NCBI GenBank assembly: GCA_021811275.1
Contig: JAJZPI010000023.1
Span: forward strand, 1 to 33,402
DNA: 33,402 nucleotides
Reading direction: 5' to 3'
Source: Deltaproteobacteria bacterium
GTDB taxonomy: Bacteria > Desulfobacterota > Desulfarculia > Desulfarculales > Desulfarculaceae
Below the pieces are notes generated by a model. The model saw only the letters and a list, made by a program, of their open reading frames with translations. It had not been told where the DNA came from and made no database searches. Made by a program: the position numbers and the translations under genes. Positions 23,471-31,649 of this stretch are shown here, piece by piece. Each line of letters opens with the position of its first letter. Within the stretch, counting starts at the first letter, position 1.

Positions 23471-24196
23471 CTAGCCCTCCACGCTGGAACCCACCGTCTC
23501 GCCCCGGAGCACGCGGGCGATGTTGCCCGGGCGCATGAGGTCGAAGACGATGACCGGCAGGCGGTTGTCCCCGGCCAGGCTTATGGCGGTGGCGTCCATG
23601 ACCTTCAGGTGCCTGGCCAGCACCTCGTCGTAGGTCAGATGCGCAAGCTTTTTGGCCTGGGGGTTGGTCACGGGGTCGGAATCGTATATGCCGTCCACCT
23701 TGGTGGCCTTCAAAAGGGCCTGGGCCCCGATCTCCTGGGCGCGAAGGGCGGCGGCGGTGTCGGTGGAGAAATAGGGGCTGCCGGTGCCCGCGGCGAAGAT
23801 CACCAGCCGGCCCTTTTCCAGGTGGCGCATGGCCCGCCGGCGGATGAAGGGCTCGGCCACCTGGGGCATGCTGATGGCCGTCATCACCCGGGTGGGGGCT
23901 CCCCGCCGCTCCAGGGCGTCCTGCAAAGCCAGGGAATTGATCACCGTGGCCAGCATGCCCATGTGGTCGGCCTGGACCCGGTCCATGCCCTGGGCGGCTT
24001 GGCCCACGCCCCGGAAGATGTTGCCCCCGCCCAAAACCAGGCCCAGCTCCACGCCCAGCTCGCGGGCGGCCATGAGCTCGCCGGCCACGTATTCAAGCAC
24101 CTCGGCGCTGATGCCGAAGGGGGCCTGGCCCATGAGGGCCTCGCCCGAGACCTTGAGGAGCACCCGACGGTAAGCCGCTTTGTCTTCCACGCTCAT
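23471..24196 (-). CDS. pyrH: UMP kinase
   Basis: PyrH phosphorylates UMP to UDP and belongs to the amino-acid kinase fold. From ATG 24196 the protein is 241 residues: [75 protein letters not shown] and [11 protein letters not shown]. The frame continues upstream to 24319, but that stretch runs through three hairpins and lacks family similarity, so 24196 is chosen. The ribosome binding site (AAGGGG) is very close to the ATG, which leaves some doubt. Confidence 0.95.
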   Translation of the reverse strand: MSVEDKAAYRRVLLKVSGEALMGQAPFGISAEVLEYVAGELMAARELGVELGLVLGGGNIFRGVGQAAQGMDRVQADHMGMLATVINSLALQDALERRGAPTRVMTAISMPQVAEPFIRRRAMRHLEKGRLVIFAAGTGSPYFSTDTAAALRAQEIGAQALLKATKVDGIYDSDPVTNPQAKKLAHLTYDEVLARHLKVMDATAISLAGDNRLPVIVFDLMRPGNIARVLRGETVGSSVEG

Positions 24197-24225
24197 CCCC
24201 TTACCGAAGCGCTCGCCAACGGGTA

Positions 24226-24310
24226 GCGGGCCGGGAGGCCCGCCGCACGGCTCGGGCTCCTCAGAGCCCAGCCGTGCGGGAGGGTCGGCAAAATTTACTT
24301 TCGCCGACCC
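24226..24310 (-). promoter_or_regulatory. Three consecutive hairpins in the tsf-pyrH spacer
   Basis: In transcription order: GGGTCGGC/GCCGACCC (24310-24303 with 24289-24282) around a 13-base AT-rich loop; CCGCACGGCT plus GGGCTC pairing with GAGCCC plus AGCCGTGCGG (24279-24243) with one bulged base and a 4-base loop; and GCGGGCC/GGCCCGC (24243-24226) with a 4-base loop. They occupy much of the 157-base gap, the largest inside the rpsB-tsaB run. No T-tract follows, so processing, stabilisation or regulated read-through into pyrH are the likely roles. Confidence 0.7.
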
Positions 24311-24353
24311 GAGTTGCAAAAGTCCAGGGACGGAACTTATGCGACATAGCTCA

Positions 24354-24956
24354 TTAGGCCGACTGCTCGCCCAACTGGAAGCGGGCGAAACGCCGGATCT
24401 GGATGTTTTCGCCGGTCTTGGCGCGCATCTCGTTCAAGAGGTCCTCGATGGTCTTGTCCGGATCCTTGACGAAGGCCTGCTTGACCAGCACCGTCTCGGA
24501 CATGAACTTCTTGATCTTGCCCTCGATGATCTTGTCCCAGATCTTCTCGGGCTTGCCGGAGTCCTTGGCCTGGCCGATGTAGATTTCGCGCTCGCGGGCC
24601 AGGATGTCGGCGGGCATCTCCTCCTCGGTGACGCAGATGGGGTTGGCCGCGGCGATCTGCATGGCCAGGTCCTTGGCGAACTGGGTGAACTCGTCGGTCT
24701 TGCCGGTGAAGTCCGTCTCGCTGTTGACCTCCACCAGGACGCCCAGCTTGCCCCCGGCGTGGATGTAGGCCATCACCTGGCCCTCGCTGGCCACCCGGTC
24801 GGCGCGCTTGGCCGCCACGGCCAGGCCCTTCTGGCGGAGCCAGTCCACGGCCTTGGCCATGTCGCCGCCGCACTGGCCCAGGGCCTTCTTGCAGTCCATC
24901 ATCCCGGCGTTGGTTTTATCCCTCAGTTCCTTGACCATGCTGGCGGTGATATCCAC
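24354..24956 (-). CDS. tsf: Translation elongation factor Ts
   Basis: EF-Ts recycles EF-Tu by GDP release. The 200-residue protein has [20 protein letters not shown] and [10 protein letters not shown] at the N-terminus, and [15 protein letters not shown] with the core TDF motif. It is of the short type (about 200 residues, against ~280 in E. coli), with a shortened core and the coiled-coil region reduced; this is known in several lineages. The start is GTG with GGAG eight bases upstream. It is downstream of rpsB, the standard order. Confidence 0.96.
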   Translation of the reverse strand: MDITASMVKELRDKTNAGMMDCKKALGQCGGDMAKAVDWLRQKGLAVAAKRADRVASEGQVMAYIHAGGKLGVLVEVNSETDFTGKTDEFTQFAKDLAMQIAAANPICVTEEEMPADILAREREIYIGQAKDSGKPEKIWDKIIEGKIKKFMSETVLVKQAFVKDPDKTIEDLLNEMRAKTGENIQIRRFARFQLGEQSA

Positions 24957-24977
24957 GCTACGATCTCCTTCAGGGGT

Positions 24978-25008
24978 CGGGCGGGGCCCTTTGGCCGAGC
25001 TCCGCCCG
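24978..25008 (-). other. Hairpin in the rpsB-tsf spacer
   Basis: CGGGCGG (24978-24984) pairs with CCGCCCG (25002-25008), with an inner GGCC/GGCC stem. No T-tract follows in the direction of transcription. It lies between the rpsB stop and the tsf ribosome binding site and may adjust tsf expression relative to rpsB. Confidence 0.5.
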
Positions 25009-25036
25009 TTTTCAGTTTATTCGGTCGGCTTATAGC

Positions 25037-25882
25037 CTACTCGGCGTCCCCGGACTGGGGCTCGGCGGCGGGCTTTTCGGAACGGCGCTTGAAGACCACT
25101 TCCGGCCCCTCCTCCTCGCCCGTGGCCACGGTCAGCTCGGGCATGTCCGCGGGCATCTCCATGGCGGCCTTGTCCTCGCGGCCGCGGCCGCGGGCCTCGC
25201 GCAGGGCCAGGCCCTCGTTGGACGCTTCCGCCACCTTGCCGCAAACCAGGCGGATGGCGCGCAGGGCGTCATCGTTGCCAGGGATGATGTAGTCGATGCC
25301 GTCGGGGTCGCAGTTGGTGTCTACGATGGCCACGGTGGGGATGCCCAGGCGCTTGGCCTCGCTGACGGCGATGCGCTCCTTCTTGACGTCGACGATGAAT
25401 ACCGCCGCCGGCAGCCGGCCCATGTCCTTGATGCCGCCCAGGTTGCGCTGCAGCTTTTCAAGCTCGCGGCTGAGGCTGATGGTTTCCTTCTTGGGGAAAC
25501 GGTTGATGGTGCCGTCGGTGAAGAGGCTCTCCAGGTACTTGTAGCGCTCGATGGACTTCTTGATGGTGGCGAAGTTGGTGAGCATGCCGCCCAGCCAACG
25601 GTTGTTGACGTAGTACATTCCGCAGCGGGCGCTCTCCTCCTGGATGATGTCGGCGGCCTGCTTCTTGGTGCCCACGAAAAGCACGTCGCCGCCCCGGGCC
25701 ACGGCCTGGGTGACGAAGTCGTAGGCGGTGCGGAACATCTTGACCGTCTTTTGCAGGTCAATGATGTAGATGCCATTGCGGGCCCCGAAGATGTAAGGCT
25801 TCATCTTGGGGTTCCAGCGGCGGGTCTGGTGGCCGAAATGCACGCCAGCTTCCAATAGCTGGCGCATGGTCACGTATGCCAT
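25037..25882 (-). CDS. rpsB: 30S ribosomal protein S2
   Basis: S2 assembles late on the back of the small subunit. From ATG 25882 (GGAGG eight bases upstream) the protein is 281 residues and begins [32 protein letters not shown]. Further motifs are [34 protein letters not shown] and [26 protein letters not shown] (read in two parts). After the conserved LALREARGR there is a ~45-residue charged C-terminal extension ending [12 protein letters not shown], longer than in E. coli S2 (241 residues). First gene of the long housekeeping run. Confidence 0.97.
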   Translation of the reverse strand: MAYVTMRQLLEAGVHFGHQTRRWNPKMKPYIFGARNGIYIIDLQKTVKMFRTAYDFVTQAVARGGDVLFVGTKKQAADIIQEESARCGMYYVNNRWLGGMLTNFATIKKSIERYKYLESLFTDGTINRFPKKETISLSRELEKLQRNLGGIKDMGRLPAAVFIVDVKKERIAVSEAKRLGIPTVAIVDTNCDPDGIDYIIPGNDDALRAIRLVCGKVAEASNEGLALREARGRGREDKAAMEMPADMPELTVATGEEEGPEVVFKRRSEKPAAEPQSGDAE

Positions 25883-26053
25883 TAAAAAACCTCCGATTTG
25901 TTGTTCCTCCGCCCCCGTCGTCCGCAGCTGGCCCACCGGAGCTTTGCTCCGGCACCGGACCCTCGCGTCAGGGGGCGTGCGTAGTTAAATCGCTGAACCT
26001 TATCACAGGCCCCGTCAGGGCGCAAGGGGCGCTCCCGGCGGGAAAAAGCGGCG
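25883..26053 (-). promoter_or_regulatory. rpsB 5' region: leader hairpin and weak promoter candidate
   Basis: The 171-base gap between rpsB and scpB holds a 7-bp stem CCGGAGC/GCTCCGG with a 3-base loop (25936-25952), about 54 bases upstream of the ATG. Further upstream on the minus strand are TTGCGC (26025-26020) and TAAGGT (26002-25997), 17 bases apart, each matching only three of six consensus bases. The gap is the natural place for the rpsB promoter, and S2 autoregulation through its leader is known in some bacteria; neither is proven here. Confidence 0.35.
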
Positions 26054-26890
26054 TCAGGCCGCCTCGGGCGGGGGGTCGCAGTCGCCGTCCTCGTCCACCG
26101 GCTCGTCCTCGTCACCCGCGCCGGCCGCGCCGGCCGAGGCGGGCGCGGATTGCCGAACGTAAGCCCCGGCGAGTTCAGCGGCCGGGGTCTCGGCGGCCTC
26201 TCCGGCGATTTCCACGCCGGATTTGGCCAGCAGCCGCTCCTCCCACTCCCGGGCCAATTCATCCTCGCCGGCCTCCGCGGGGGCCTCCACGCCAGGTTCC
26301 TGGCCGGACCCGGTCTGGGCCTGTCCCTCGCCCTGGGCCCCCACCCCGGCGAAGAGCTCCCCCTGCTCGCCGGCCAGGGCCTCCATCTCCTCCAGGGTGG
26401 GCAGGTCCTTCAAGTCCTTGAGGTCGAAGACCTCCAGGAAGCGGCGGGTGGTACCGTAGATCAGGGGCCGGCCGGGCAGGTCCTTGCGGCCGGCCACTCG
26501 CACCAGGTCCTTTTCCATGAGCATGCGCAGCACCCCGCCCACCTCCACCCCGCGCAGGCGCTCGATCTCGGCCTTCAAGACCGGCTGCTTGTAAGCGATG
26601 ATGGCCAGGGTCTCCAGGGCCGCCGGCGACAGCTTGGTCACCTGCTCGCGCTTGAGCTTGCGGATCCAGAAGGCCAGGTCCGGCCGGGTGCGCAGGGCGT
26701 GGCCGCCGGCCACCTCCACCAACTCGAAGGCCCGGCCCGTGGCCTGGTACTCCTCCCGCAGCCGGGCCAGGGCGTCGGCCACCGCGTCCTTGTCGGAGGT
26801 GTCGAGCACCTGCATGAGCTGGGCGGGGGTCAGGGGTCCCTCGGCCGCGAAGAGCAGGGCCTCCACTATGGTCTTCAGCTCGGTGCTCAC
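26054..26890 (-). CDS. scpB: Segregation and condensation protein B
   Basis: ScpB is the winged-helix kleisin-associated (Kite) subunit of the SMC-ScpAB condensin. From GTG 26890, which shares GTGA with the scpA stop, the protein is 278 residues. Core motifs are VEALLFAAEGPLTPAQL, ALRTRPDLAFWIRKL, LSPAALETLAIIAYKQPVLK and GRPLIYGTTRRFLEVFDLKDLKDLP. After about residue 180 there is a ~100-residue low-complexity, acidic and Ala/Gly-rich tail ending DEDEPVDEDGDCDPPPEAA, which is not part of the conserved fold. A GAGGAGG ribosome binding site is within scpA. Confidence 0.94.
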   Translation of the reverse strand: MSTELKTIVEALLFAAEGPLTPAQLMQVLDTSDKDAVADALARLREEYQATGRAFELVEVAGGHALRTRPDLAFWIRKLKREQVTKLSPAALETLAIIAYKQPVLKAEIERLRGVEVGGVLRMLMEKDLVRVAGRKDLPGRPLIYGTTRRFLEVFDLKDLKDLPTLEEMEALAGEQGELFAGVGAQGEGQAQTGSGQEPGVEAPAEAGEDELAREWEERLLAKSGVEIAGEAAETPAAELAGAYVRQSAPASAGAAGAGDEDEPVDEDGDCDPPPEAA

Positions 26891-27711
26891 GCCTGCGCAT
26901 CCTCCTCTTGCTCGGCCGGGGTCTGGGCCCAGCGCTCCTGGGCCTTGTAGTTGAAATAGAGACGCAAGGGGCTCCAGGCCGAACCGCCGGCGCCCTCCTC
27001 CCGGCCCGGCTCGGCGGGCTCGGCAGCCCGCTCCTGATAGACCTTGAGCAGGCCCAGCCGGGTCAGCTCCAGGAGGGCCAGGAAGGTCACCACCAGGGCG
27101 CCCCGGTCGAAGTCCTGGGGGAAGCATTCCTCGAAGAGCAAGGTCTGGCGGCCGCGCAGGAGGTCCAGAAGCTGGCCCATGCGCTCCTCCAGGGTCACCT
27201 TGACCTTGCGCACCGAGAGCGTCAGCTGGGGCCCGCGCGAGCGCAGCAGCCGCCGGAAGGCCTCCACCAGGTCAAAGACCCCGGCCACGATGATCTCCGG
27301 CCCCTCGGCCAGGGCCTGCTTGACCTCGCCGCCGGCGGCGGACCGGGTGAAGACGTCGCGGTCCAGCAGCGGGCGCTCGCCCAGGCGGTCGGCGGCATCC
27401 TTGATGCGCATGTGCTCCTTCAAGCGCTCTACCAAGTCGCTGCGGGGGTCCTCGTCCTCGCCGTCCTCCTGTGAGGAGTCGTAGCTGGGCAGGAGCATAC
27501 GGCTCTTGATGTGGGTCAGCGTGGCGGCCATGACCAGGAACTCGCCGGCCAGGCCGATGTTCAGGTCGCGCATCACCTCCAGGTACTCCAGGTACTGCTT
27601 GGTGATCAGCGCGATGGGAATGTCGTAAATGTCCACCTCGTTCTTGCGGATGAGGTGGAGCAGAAGGTCCAGGGGGCCCTCGAATATTTCCAGCTTGACC
27701 GGCACGTCCAT
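26887..27711 (-). CDS. scpA: Segregation and condensation protein A
   Basis: ScpA is the kleisin bridging SMC heads. The 274-residue protein starts VKLEIFEGPLDLLLHLIRKNEVDIYDIPI, the N-terminal SMC-neck binding helices, continues with LAGEFLVMAATLTHIKSRMLLP and ends with a winged-helix region containing VVTFLALLELTRLGLLKVYQ. ATG 27711 has AGGA seven bases upstream. Nine bases separate it from the upstream M50 gene, and its stop overlaps scpB, the common scpAB arrangement. Confidence 0.96.
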   Translation of the reverse strand: MDVPVKLEIFEGPLDLLLHLIRKNEVDIYDIPIALITKQYLEYLEVMRDLNIGLAGEFLVMAATLTHIKSRMLLPSYDSSQEDGEDEDPRSDLVERLKEHMRIKDAADRLGERPLLDRDVFTRSAAGGEVKQALAEGPEIIVAGVFDLVEAFRRLLRSRGPQLTLSVRKVKVTLEERMGQLLDLLRGRQTLLFEECFPQDFDRGALVVTFLALLELTRLGLLKVYQERAAEPAEPGREEGAGGSAWSPLRLYFNYKAQERWAQTPAEQEEDAQA

Positions 27712-27720
27712 GGATCGGTC

Positions 27721-28392
27721 CTATCCCGGCAGCAGCCAGCCCGTCACCAGGCTGGCCGGGCCCAGCACCAACAGGCCCAGCAGGTTGGGGAAGCCGCGCA
27801 CCACTTGGGGCAGGAAGATCAAGGCCAGCAGGATGGCGAAGCCGTAGCGGCTGAAGGCATGGTAGCGGGCCGCCGCCCGGGGCGGAAGCAGGCCCATCAG
27901 AATGCCCGAGCCGTCCAGGGGCGGCAGGGGCAGCAGGTTGAAAAAGGCCAACACCACGTTGACCTGCACCCCCACCAGGAAGACCTCGGCCAGGTAGTGC
28001 CGCCAGAGCGAATACTCGACGAAGACCCCCAGGCCCACCAGTAGCCTGAGCGCCAGCCCCAGCAGGGCGGCGGCCAGCAGATTGACGGCCGGACCGGCGG
28101 CCGAGACCCACATCACCCCGCGCTGGGGATTGCTCAGGCGGCGGTAGTCGACGGGCACGGGCTTGGCCCAGCCGATGCCTGAGCCGAACCAGGCGGTGAA
28201 AAAGAACACCAGGGTGCCCGCCACGTCCAAGTGCCGCAAGGGGTTCAGGCTCAGGCGGCCGGCCTGCTTGGCCGTGGGGTCGCCGAAGAGATAGGCCACC
28301 CCGGCGTGGGCCGCCTCGTGCACGGTCAAGGCCATGAGGATGGGCGGGGCCAGCACCAGGATCCTGAGCAGGATGTCAGCGATGTCGCTCAT
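27721..28392 (-). CDS. Site-2 protease-like M50 family membrane protein
   Basis: This compact 223-residue M50 peptidase without PDZ domain has about six membrane segments. The zinc motif HEAAH is at 25-29, in ALTVHEAAHAGVAYLFGDPTA. NPLRHLDVAGTL, GWAKPVPVDYRRL and AAGPAVNLL follow, and the second motif NLLPLPPLDGSG supplies the third ligand Asp. This is the SpoIVFB/YwhC-like subgroup commonly annotated as site-2 protease family; substrates are usually unknown. The ATG overlaps the stop of the nucleotidyltransferase fusion by four bases (ATGA). Confidence 0.92.
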   Translation of the reverse strand: MSDIADILLRILVLAPPILMALTVHEAAHAGVAYLFGDPTAKQAGRLSLNPLRHLDVAGTLVFFFTAWFGSGIGWAKPVPVDYRRLSNPQRGVMWVSAAGPAVNLLAAALLGLALRLLVGLGVFVEYSLWRHYLAEVFLVGVQVNVVLAFFNLLPLPPLDGSGILMGLLPPRAAARYHAFSRYGFAILLALIFLPQVVRGFPNLLGLLVLGPASLVTGWLLPG

Positions 28393-31061
28393 CGGGCGCT
28401 CTCTTCCAAAACCAAGGGAAACTCCTTGCGCACCAGGCCTATCTCCTGTTCGCGGGTGCTCACCTCGCCGTCCAGGCGGGCGGCCTGGAGCCGGTCCAGA
28501 ATGATCTTGAAAAGGGGGCCGGGCTGGTAGCCCATGGCCTTGATGTCCTCGCCGCTCAGGCTGGGCCGAACCTTCCGCAGGGTGGTCAGGTGCTGGCTGA
28601 CCGCCTTCTTGGCGCTCAGCATGGCGGCCTTGGCCATGATGTAAAGCTGATACTCGGCCTTGAGCGGCCTCAGCAGGGAGTATATCACCGAGGGCGGGGT
28701 GTGGCCGCGCTGAAGCCGGTTCAGGCCGGCCAGGGCCAGGGCCCGCATCTCCCTTATCTCCTCCTTGAGCTTGGGGGCCAGGCTCAGACGGGAGGCCACG
28801 GTCTCCATCTCCTGCTGGTTCAAGGGGTCGGTCAGCCCCAGGAACATCACCAGCCAATGCCGGAGGGGTTGGTCCAGGAAGGAAAGGTTGAACCAGGACA
28901 AGGACTCCTGCACCCGCTCCAGGAGCATGAGGTCCTTGGTCTCCAGCTTCAGCTTGGGGTGGAACAGGGCCAGGAGCTTGAAGTCCTTGAGCCGGTTCAG
29001 GCAGTCCACCGCCCGTTCCTCCTCCAGCACCTGCGCCAGTTCGGAGAAAAGGCGCTTACCGGTCAGGCGGCGGAAGGCGTCTATCTTGACGGCGTTCTTG
29101 ATAAGGCCCTCGGTGAGCTTGCCGATCCGGAAGCCGAAGCGCTGCTCGAAACGCACCGCGCGAAAGACCCGGGTGGGGTCCTCCACGAAGGAGAGGTTGT
29201 GCAGCACCCGCACGGCCTTTTCCTTGAGGTCGCGGGTGCCGTCGAAGAAGTCGTAGAGGGTGCCGAAGCTCCTGGCGTTGATGCGGATGGCCAGGGTGTT
29301 GATGGTGAAGTCCCGGCGGTAGAGGTCGAGCTTGATGGAGCTGGTCTCCACCACGGGCAGGGCGGCCGGGGCCTGGTAGTACTCCAGGCGGGCGGTGGCC
29401 ACGTCGATGACCTGGCCGTTGTCGAAGATGATCTTGGCGGTGTTGAACTTCTTGTGCACCCGCACCCGCACCCCCGGCCGGCCTTGGGCGAAGGCCCGCG
29501 CGAAGAGGATGCCCTCCCCCTCCACCACCACGTCCAGATCCAGGTTGGGCCGGCGTAGAAAGAGGTCGCGCACGCTGCCGCCCACCAGGTAGACGCCGTA
29601 GTCCAGTTCGTCGGCCAGGCGGCCCAACTCGGCCAGGATGTTCAGGATATCCCGGGGGAGGCGCTCGCGCATGAGGCTGAGCACGTTCTTCTGGCGGGGG
29701 GGGCGTTCCTCGTGGCCCAGCTCGGGCAGGCGGGGGGCGTCGATGAGGATGTTGAGGAGGTCGGTGCGGGTGATGACCCCCACCAGGCGGCCCTGGTCCA
29801 TCACCGGCACCAGGCGCTGGCGGTGCTCCACCACCGCATCCTCCACCTCGCTCAAGGACGCGGCGGCCTCCAGGGGCTGCACCCGCTGGTCCATGTACTC
29901 GCTGACCGGCTGGCCGCCCAGGCCGTGCAGCATGGCCTTCTCCACGGTCTGGCGGCTGATGATGCCCTTGACCTGCTCGTCCCTGGCCACCGGCAGCACG
30001 TTGATGCTGTAGCGGGCCAGCATCTCGTGGGCCTGGCCGATGGTGGCCTGGGGCTCCAGGGAGATGACCGGCCTGGTCATGAGGTCGCCGGCGGTGCGGC
30101 GGGGGTTGATGTGCTGGGAGAGCAGGGCCATGAGCTTTTCCCTGATCTCCGGCAGGTTAAGTTCACGCACCGTGGCGCTGGCCGCGGTGGGATGACCGCC
30201 GCCGCCCAGGGCCTTGGCTATGGCGCCCACGTCCACCTCGGGCAGGCGCGAACGGGCCACCAGGTAGATCCGCTCCTCCATGCGAGCCAGGGCCAGGAGC
30301 ACATTCAAGTTGTCCATGTCCATGAACTTGTGCACCAGCACCGCCAGCTCGGGCATGTACTGCTCGCGGCTGACCTCGCTGATGACCACCTCCACCCCGT
30401 TGACCAGGACCCGGCTGGCGGAATTGATCAGGTCGTTCAAAAGCCCCACCTCCTCGGCGTTCATCTCGCGGGTGATCAGCGAGGAGACCACCGCCAGGTT
30501 GGCGCCCTGGGAAACCAGCCAGCCGGCGGCCTCGAAATCCCGGGGGGTGGTGGAGACGAAGGTGAAGCTGCCGGTGTCCTCGTAGATGCCCAGGGCCAGG
30601 AGCGTCGCCTCGTCCTCGCCCAGTTCCACGCCCTTGTCGCGCAGGAGCCCGGTCATGACCGTGACCGTGGCCCCCACAGCCTCGACCAGCTGATAGGAGG
30701 TCTTCACGTCCTCGGGGGTGTCGGGGTGGTGGTCATAGGCGTGCAAGTCCACCTCTGGGTTGTCCACCAGCTCGGCCAAGGGGCCCAGGCGGTCCTTCTG
30801 GCGGGTGTCCACCAGGATCATGCGCCTGACCCTCTCGAAGGGCAGGTTCTTGACCTTGACGAAGTTGTAGAAATAGCAGGTGGACTCCACGAAGAAGTTG
30901 CGCAGGTTGCGCTCCTGCGCCCCGGGAAAGACCAGCCAGGCGTCAGGGTAGAGCTTGGCCGCGGCCAGCATGCTGGCCAGGGCGTCGAAGTCGGCGTTGA
31001 CGTGGGTGGTGATGACATCCAAGTCGCGCACCGGCTGGGGGCTCTGTTCCTTGCTTCGCAT
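28389..31061 (-). CDS. DHH phosphoesterase - CBS pair - tRNA nucleotidyltransferase fusion (A-adding/poly(A) polymerase type)
   Basis: An 890-residue fusion. Residues ~12-310: DHH phosphoesterase (ITTHVNADFDALAS, MILVDTRQ, HAYDHHPDT, and DHHA1 GGGGHPTAASATV). Residues ~318-440: two CBS domains (DLMTRPVISLEPQATIGQA; VGVITRTDLLNILID). Residues ~480-890: class II nucleotidyltransferase with YLVGGSVRDLFLRRPNLDLD (catalytic Asp pair), RRDFTINTLAI and FVEDPTRVFRAVRFEQRFGF. Such fusions are known in deltaproteobacteria and relatives, where CCA addition may be split between CC- and A-adding enzymes. ATG 31061 is chosen: AGAGG lies four bases upstream and a candidate promoter would start RNA just before the other ATG (31100). 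Confidence 0.93.
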   Translation of the reverse strand: MRSKEQSPQPVRDLDVITTHVNADFDALASMLAAAKLYPDAWLVFPGAQERNLRNFFVESTCYFYNFVKVKNLPFERVRRMILVDTRQKDRLGPLAELVDNPEVDLHAYDHHPDTPEDVKTSYQLVEAVGATVTVMTGLLRDKGVELGEDEATLLALGIYEDTGSFTFVSTTPRDFEAAGWLVSQGANLAVVSSLITREMNAEEVGLLNDLINSASRVLVNGVEVVISEVSREQYMPELAVLVHKFMDMDNLNVLLALARMEERIYLVARSRLPEVDVGAIAKALGGGGHPTAASATVRELNLPEIREKLMALLSQHINPRRTAGDLMTRPVISLEPQATIGQAHEMLARYSINVLPVARDEQVKGIISRQTVEKAMLHGLGGQPVSEYMDQRVQPLEAAASLSEVEDAVVEHRQRLVPVMDQGRLVGVITRTDLLNILIDAPRLPELGHEERPPRQKNVLSLMRERLPRDILNILAELGRLADELDYGVYLVGGSVRDLFLRRPNLDLDVVVEGEGILFARAFAQGRPGVRVRVHKKFNTAKIIFDNGQVIDVATARLEYYQAPAALPVVETSSIKLDLYRRDFTINTLAIRINARSFGTLYDFFDGTRDLKEKAVRVLHNLSFVEDPTRVFRAVRFEQRFGFRIGKLTEGLIKNAVKIDAFRRLTGKRLFSELAQVLEEERAVDCLNRLKDFKLLALFHPKLKLETKDLMLLERVQESLSWFNLSFLDQPLRHWLVMFLGLTDPLNQQEMETVASRLSLAPKLKEEIREMRALALAGLNRLQRGHTPPSVIYSLLRPLKAEYQLYIMAKAAMLSAKKAVSQHLTTLRKVRPSLSGEDIKAMGYQPGPLFKIILDRLQAARLDGEVSTREQEIGLVRKEFPLVLEESAR

Positions 31062-31109
31062 CGGGCCTCTTGGGTTCCTCGGGTACGCGGGTCGGGGCAT
31101 AGACTGATT

Positions 31110-31118
31110 CTTATAGCA
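31110..31118 (-). promoter_or_regulatory. Extended -10 promoter candidate for the nucleotidyltransferase fusion
   Basis: On the minus strand TGCTATAAG fits the extended -10 element TGnTATAAT in all but one base; no good -35 is seen. RNA would start near 31103, leaving a ~40-base leader to ATG 31061 and making ATG 31100 nearly leaderless. It could head a run of nucleotidyltransferase fusion, M50, scpA and scpB. Confidence 0.4.
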
Positions 31119-31516
31119 TAAAATGGCTTTTTCGGCCTTGGCCAGGCACCTTGGCAGCCGAAACGGGTCGGGCGACGCGGGTTACCTGGCTCAAGCCGTG
31201 CATGCTCCCGTAGGGCCTCGCGGCAGGCAAGACGGCTGTCACGCCGCTTGCTTGGGGCGGCCTGGGGAAGCCTTGCGCTTCCCGTCCGAGCAAGCGCCTC
31301 GCCAGCCTGAAGGCGACCGCGAAAACCTTCCCGCTTGTGCGAAAGTGTTGGTGATGGGTAGTCTAGTACTCGCGATGTACCGAGTGGAAAATCGTGGGCT
31401 ATCCTTCAATCGCCTTTTCACCAGGACCAAATTTTCGTCCCACGATTTAAATGGTGAGGAGAAAATGGCAACGGCGGAGCCAAAGTATTTATTTCCTATT
31501 CGTGGGACAACTAGAA

Positions 31517-31544
31517 CAAAAGGGAGGGGATAAACCCCTTCCCT
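31517..31544 (-). terminator. Intrinsic terminator downstream of the xerD-like gene
   Basis: Read on the minus strand: AGGGAAGGGG (31544-31535), loop TTTAT, CCCCTCCCT (31529-31521), a nine-pair stem with one bulge, running into TTTTGTT. It lies about 105 bases after the recombinase stop. Confidence 0.6.
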
Positions 31545-31649
31545 ACGAAGAAATACCAAGCTTTTCGGTGCTACCCTCCACCGGGAGCGCGCGCGGCCCG
31601 TAAGCGGAAAAACCTCATCGACCCGCCTTGCCCCGCCGGGGGCACCCGG

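Larger units (their letters stand above)
31101..31649. other. 549-bp intergenic region, structured and partly AT-rich
   Basis: No conventional gene is convincing. 31245-31296 folds as a rod: a 12-pair stem (31245-31256 with 31285-31296, two G-U pairs) enclosing GGGAAGC/GCTTCCC (31265-31271 with 31277-31283); a further small stem TCGCC/GGCGA follows (31299-31316). From about 31330 to 31560 the base composition is visibly more AT-rich than anywhere else in the window. This part contains a 10-bp inverted repeat AAATCGTGGG/CCCACGATTT (31389-31398, 31439-31448), a 22-codon frame with GAGGAG upstream (31465-31533), and the terminator of xerD. It could hide an RNA gene or a decayed acquired segment. 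Confidence 0.55.

Noticed and set aside
24197-24319. N-terminally extended UMP kinase
   Set aside because: The extension is translated from three hairpin-forming sequences and has no similarity to the family.
29712-31121. Long plus-strand open frame opposite the nucleotidyltransferase fusion
   Set aside because: It is a GC-driven shadow of a well-supported gene; similar shadows lie opposite neuB-like, GT2, CoA-transferase, dxr and rseP genes.
31123-31559. Plus (31123-31533) and minus (31239-31559) reading frames as hypothetical proteins
   Set aside because: Both cross strong hairpins and an abrupt change in base composition, and neither shows a domain. Only the last 22 codons of the plus frame have a plausible ribosome binding site; that is reported as a low-certainty finding.
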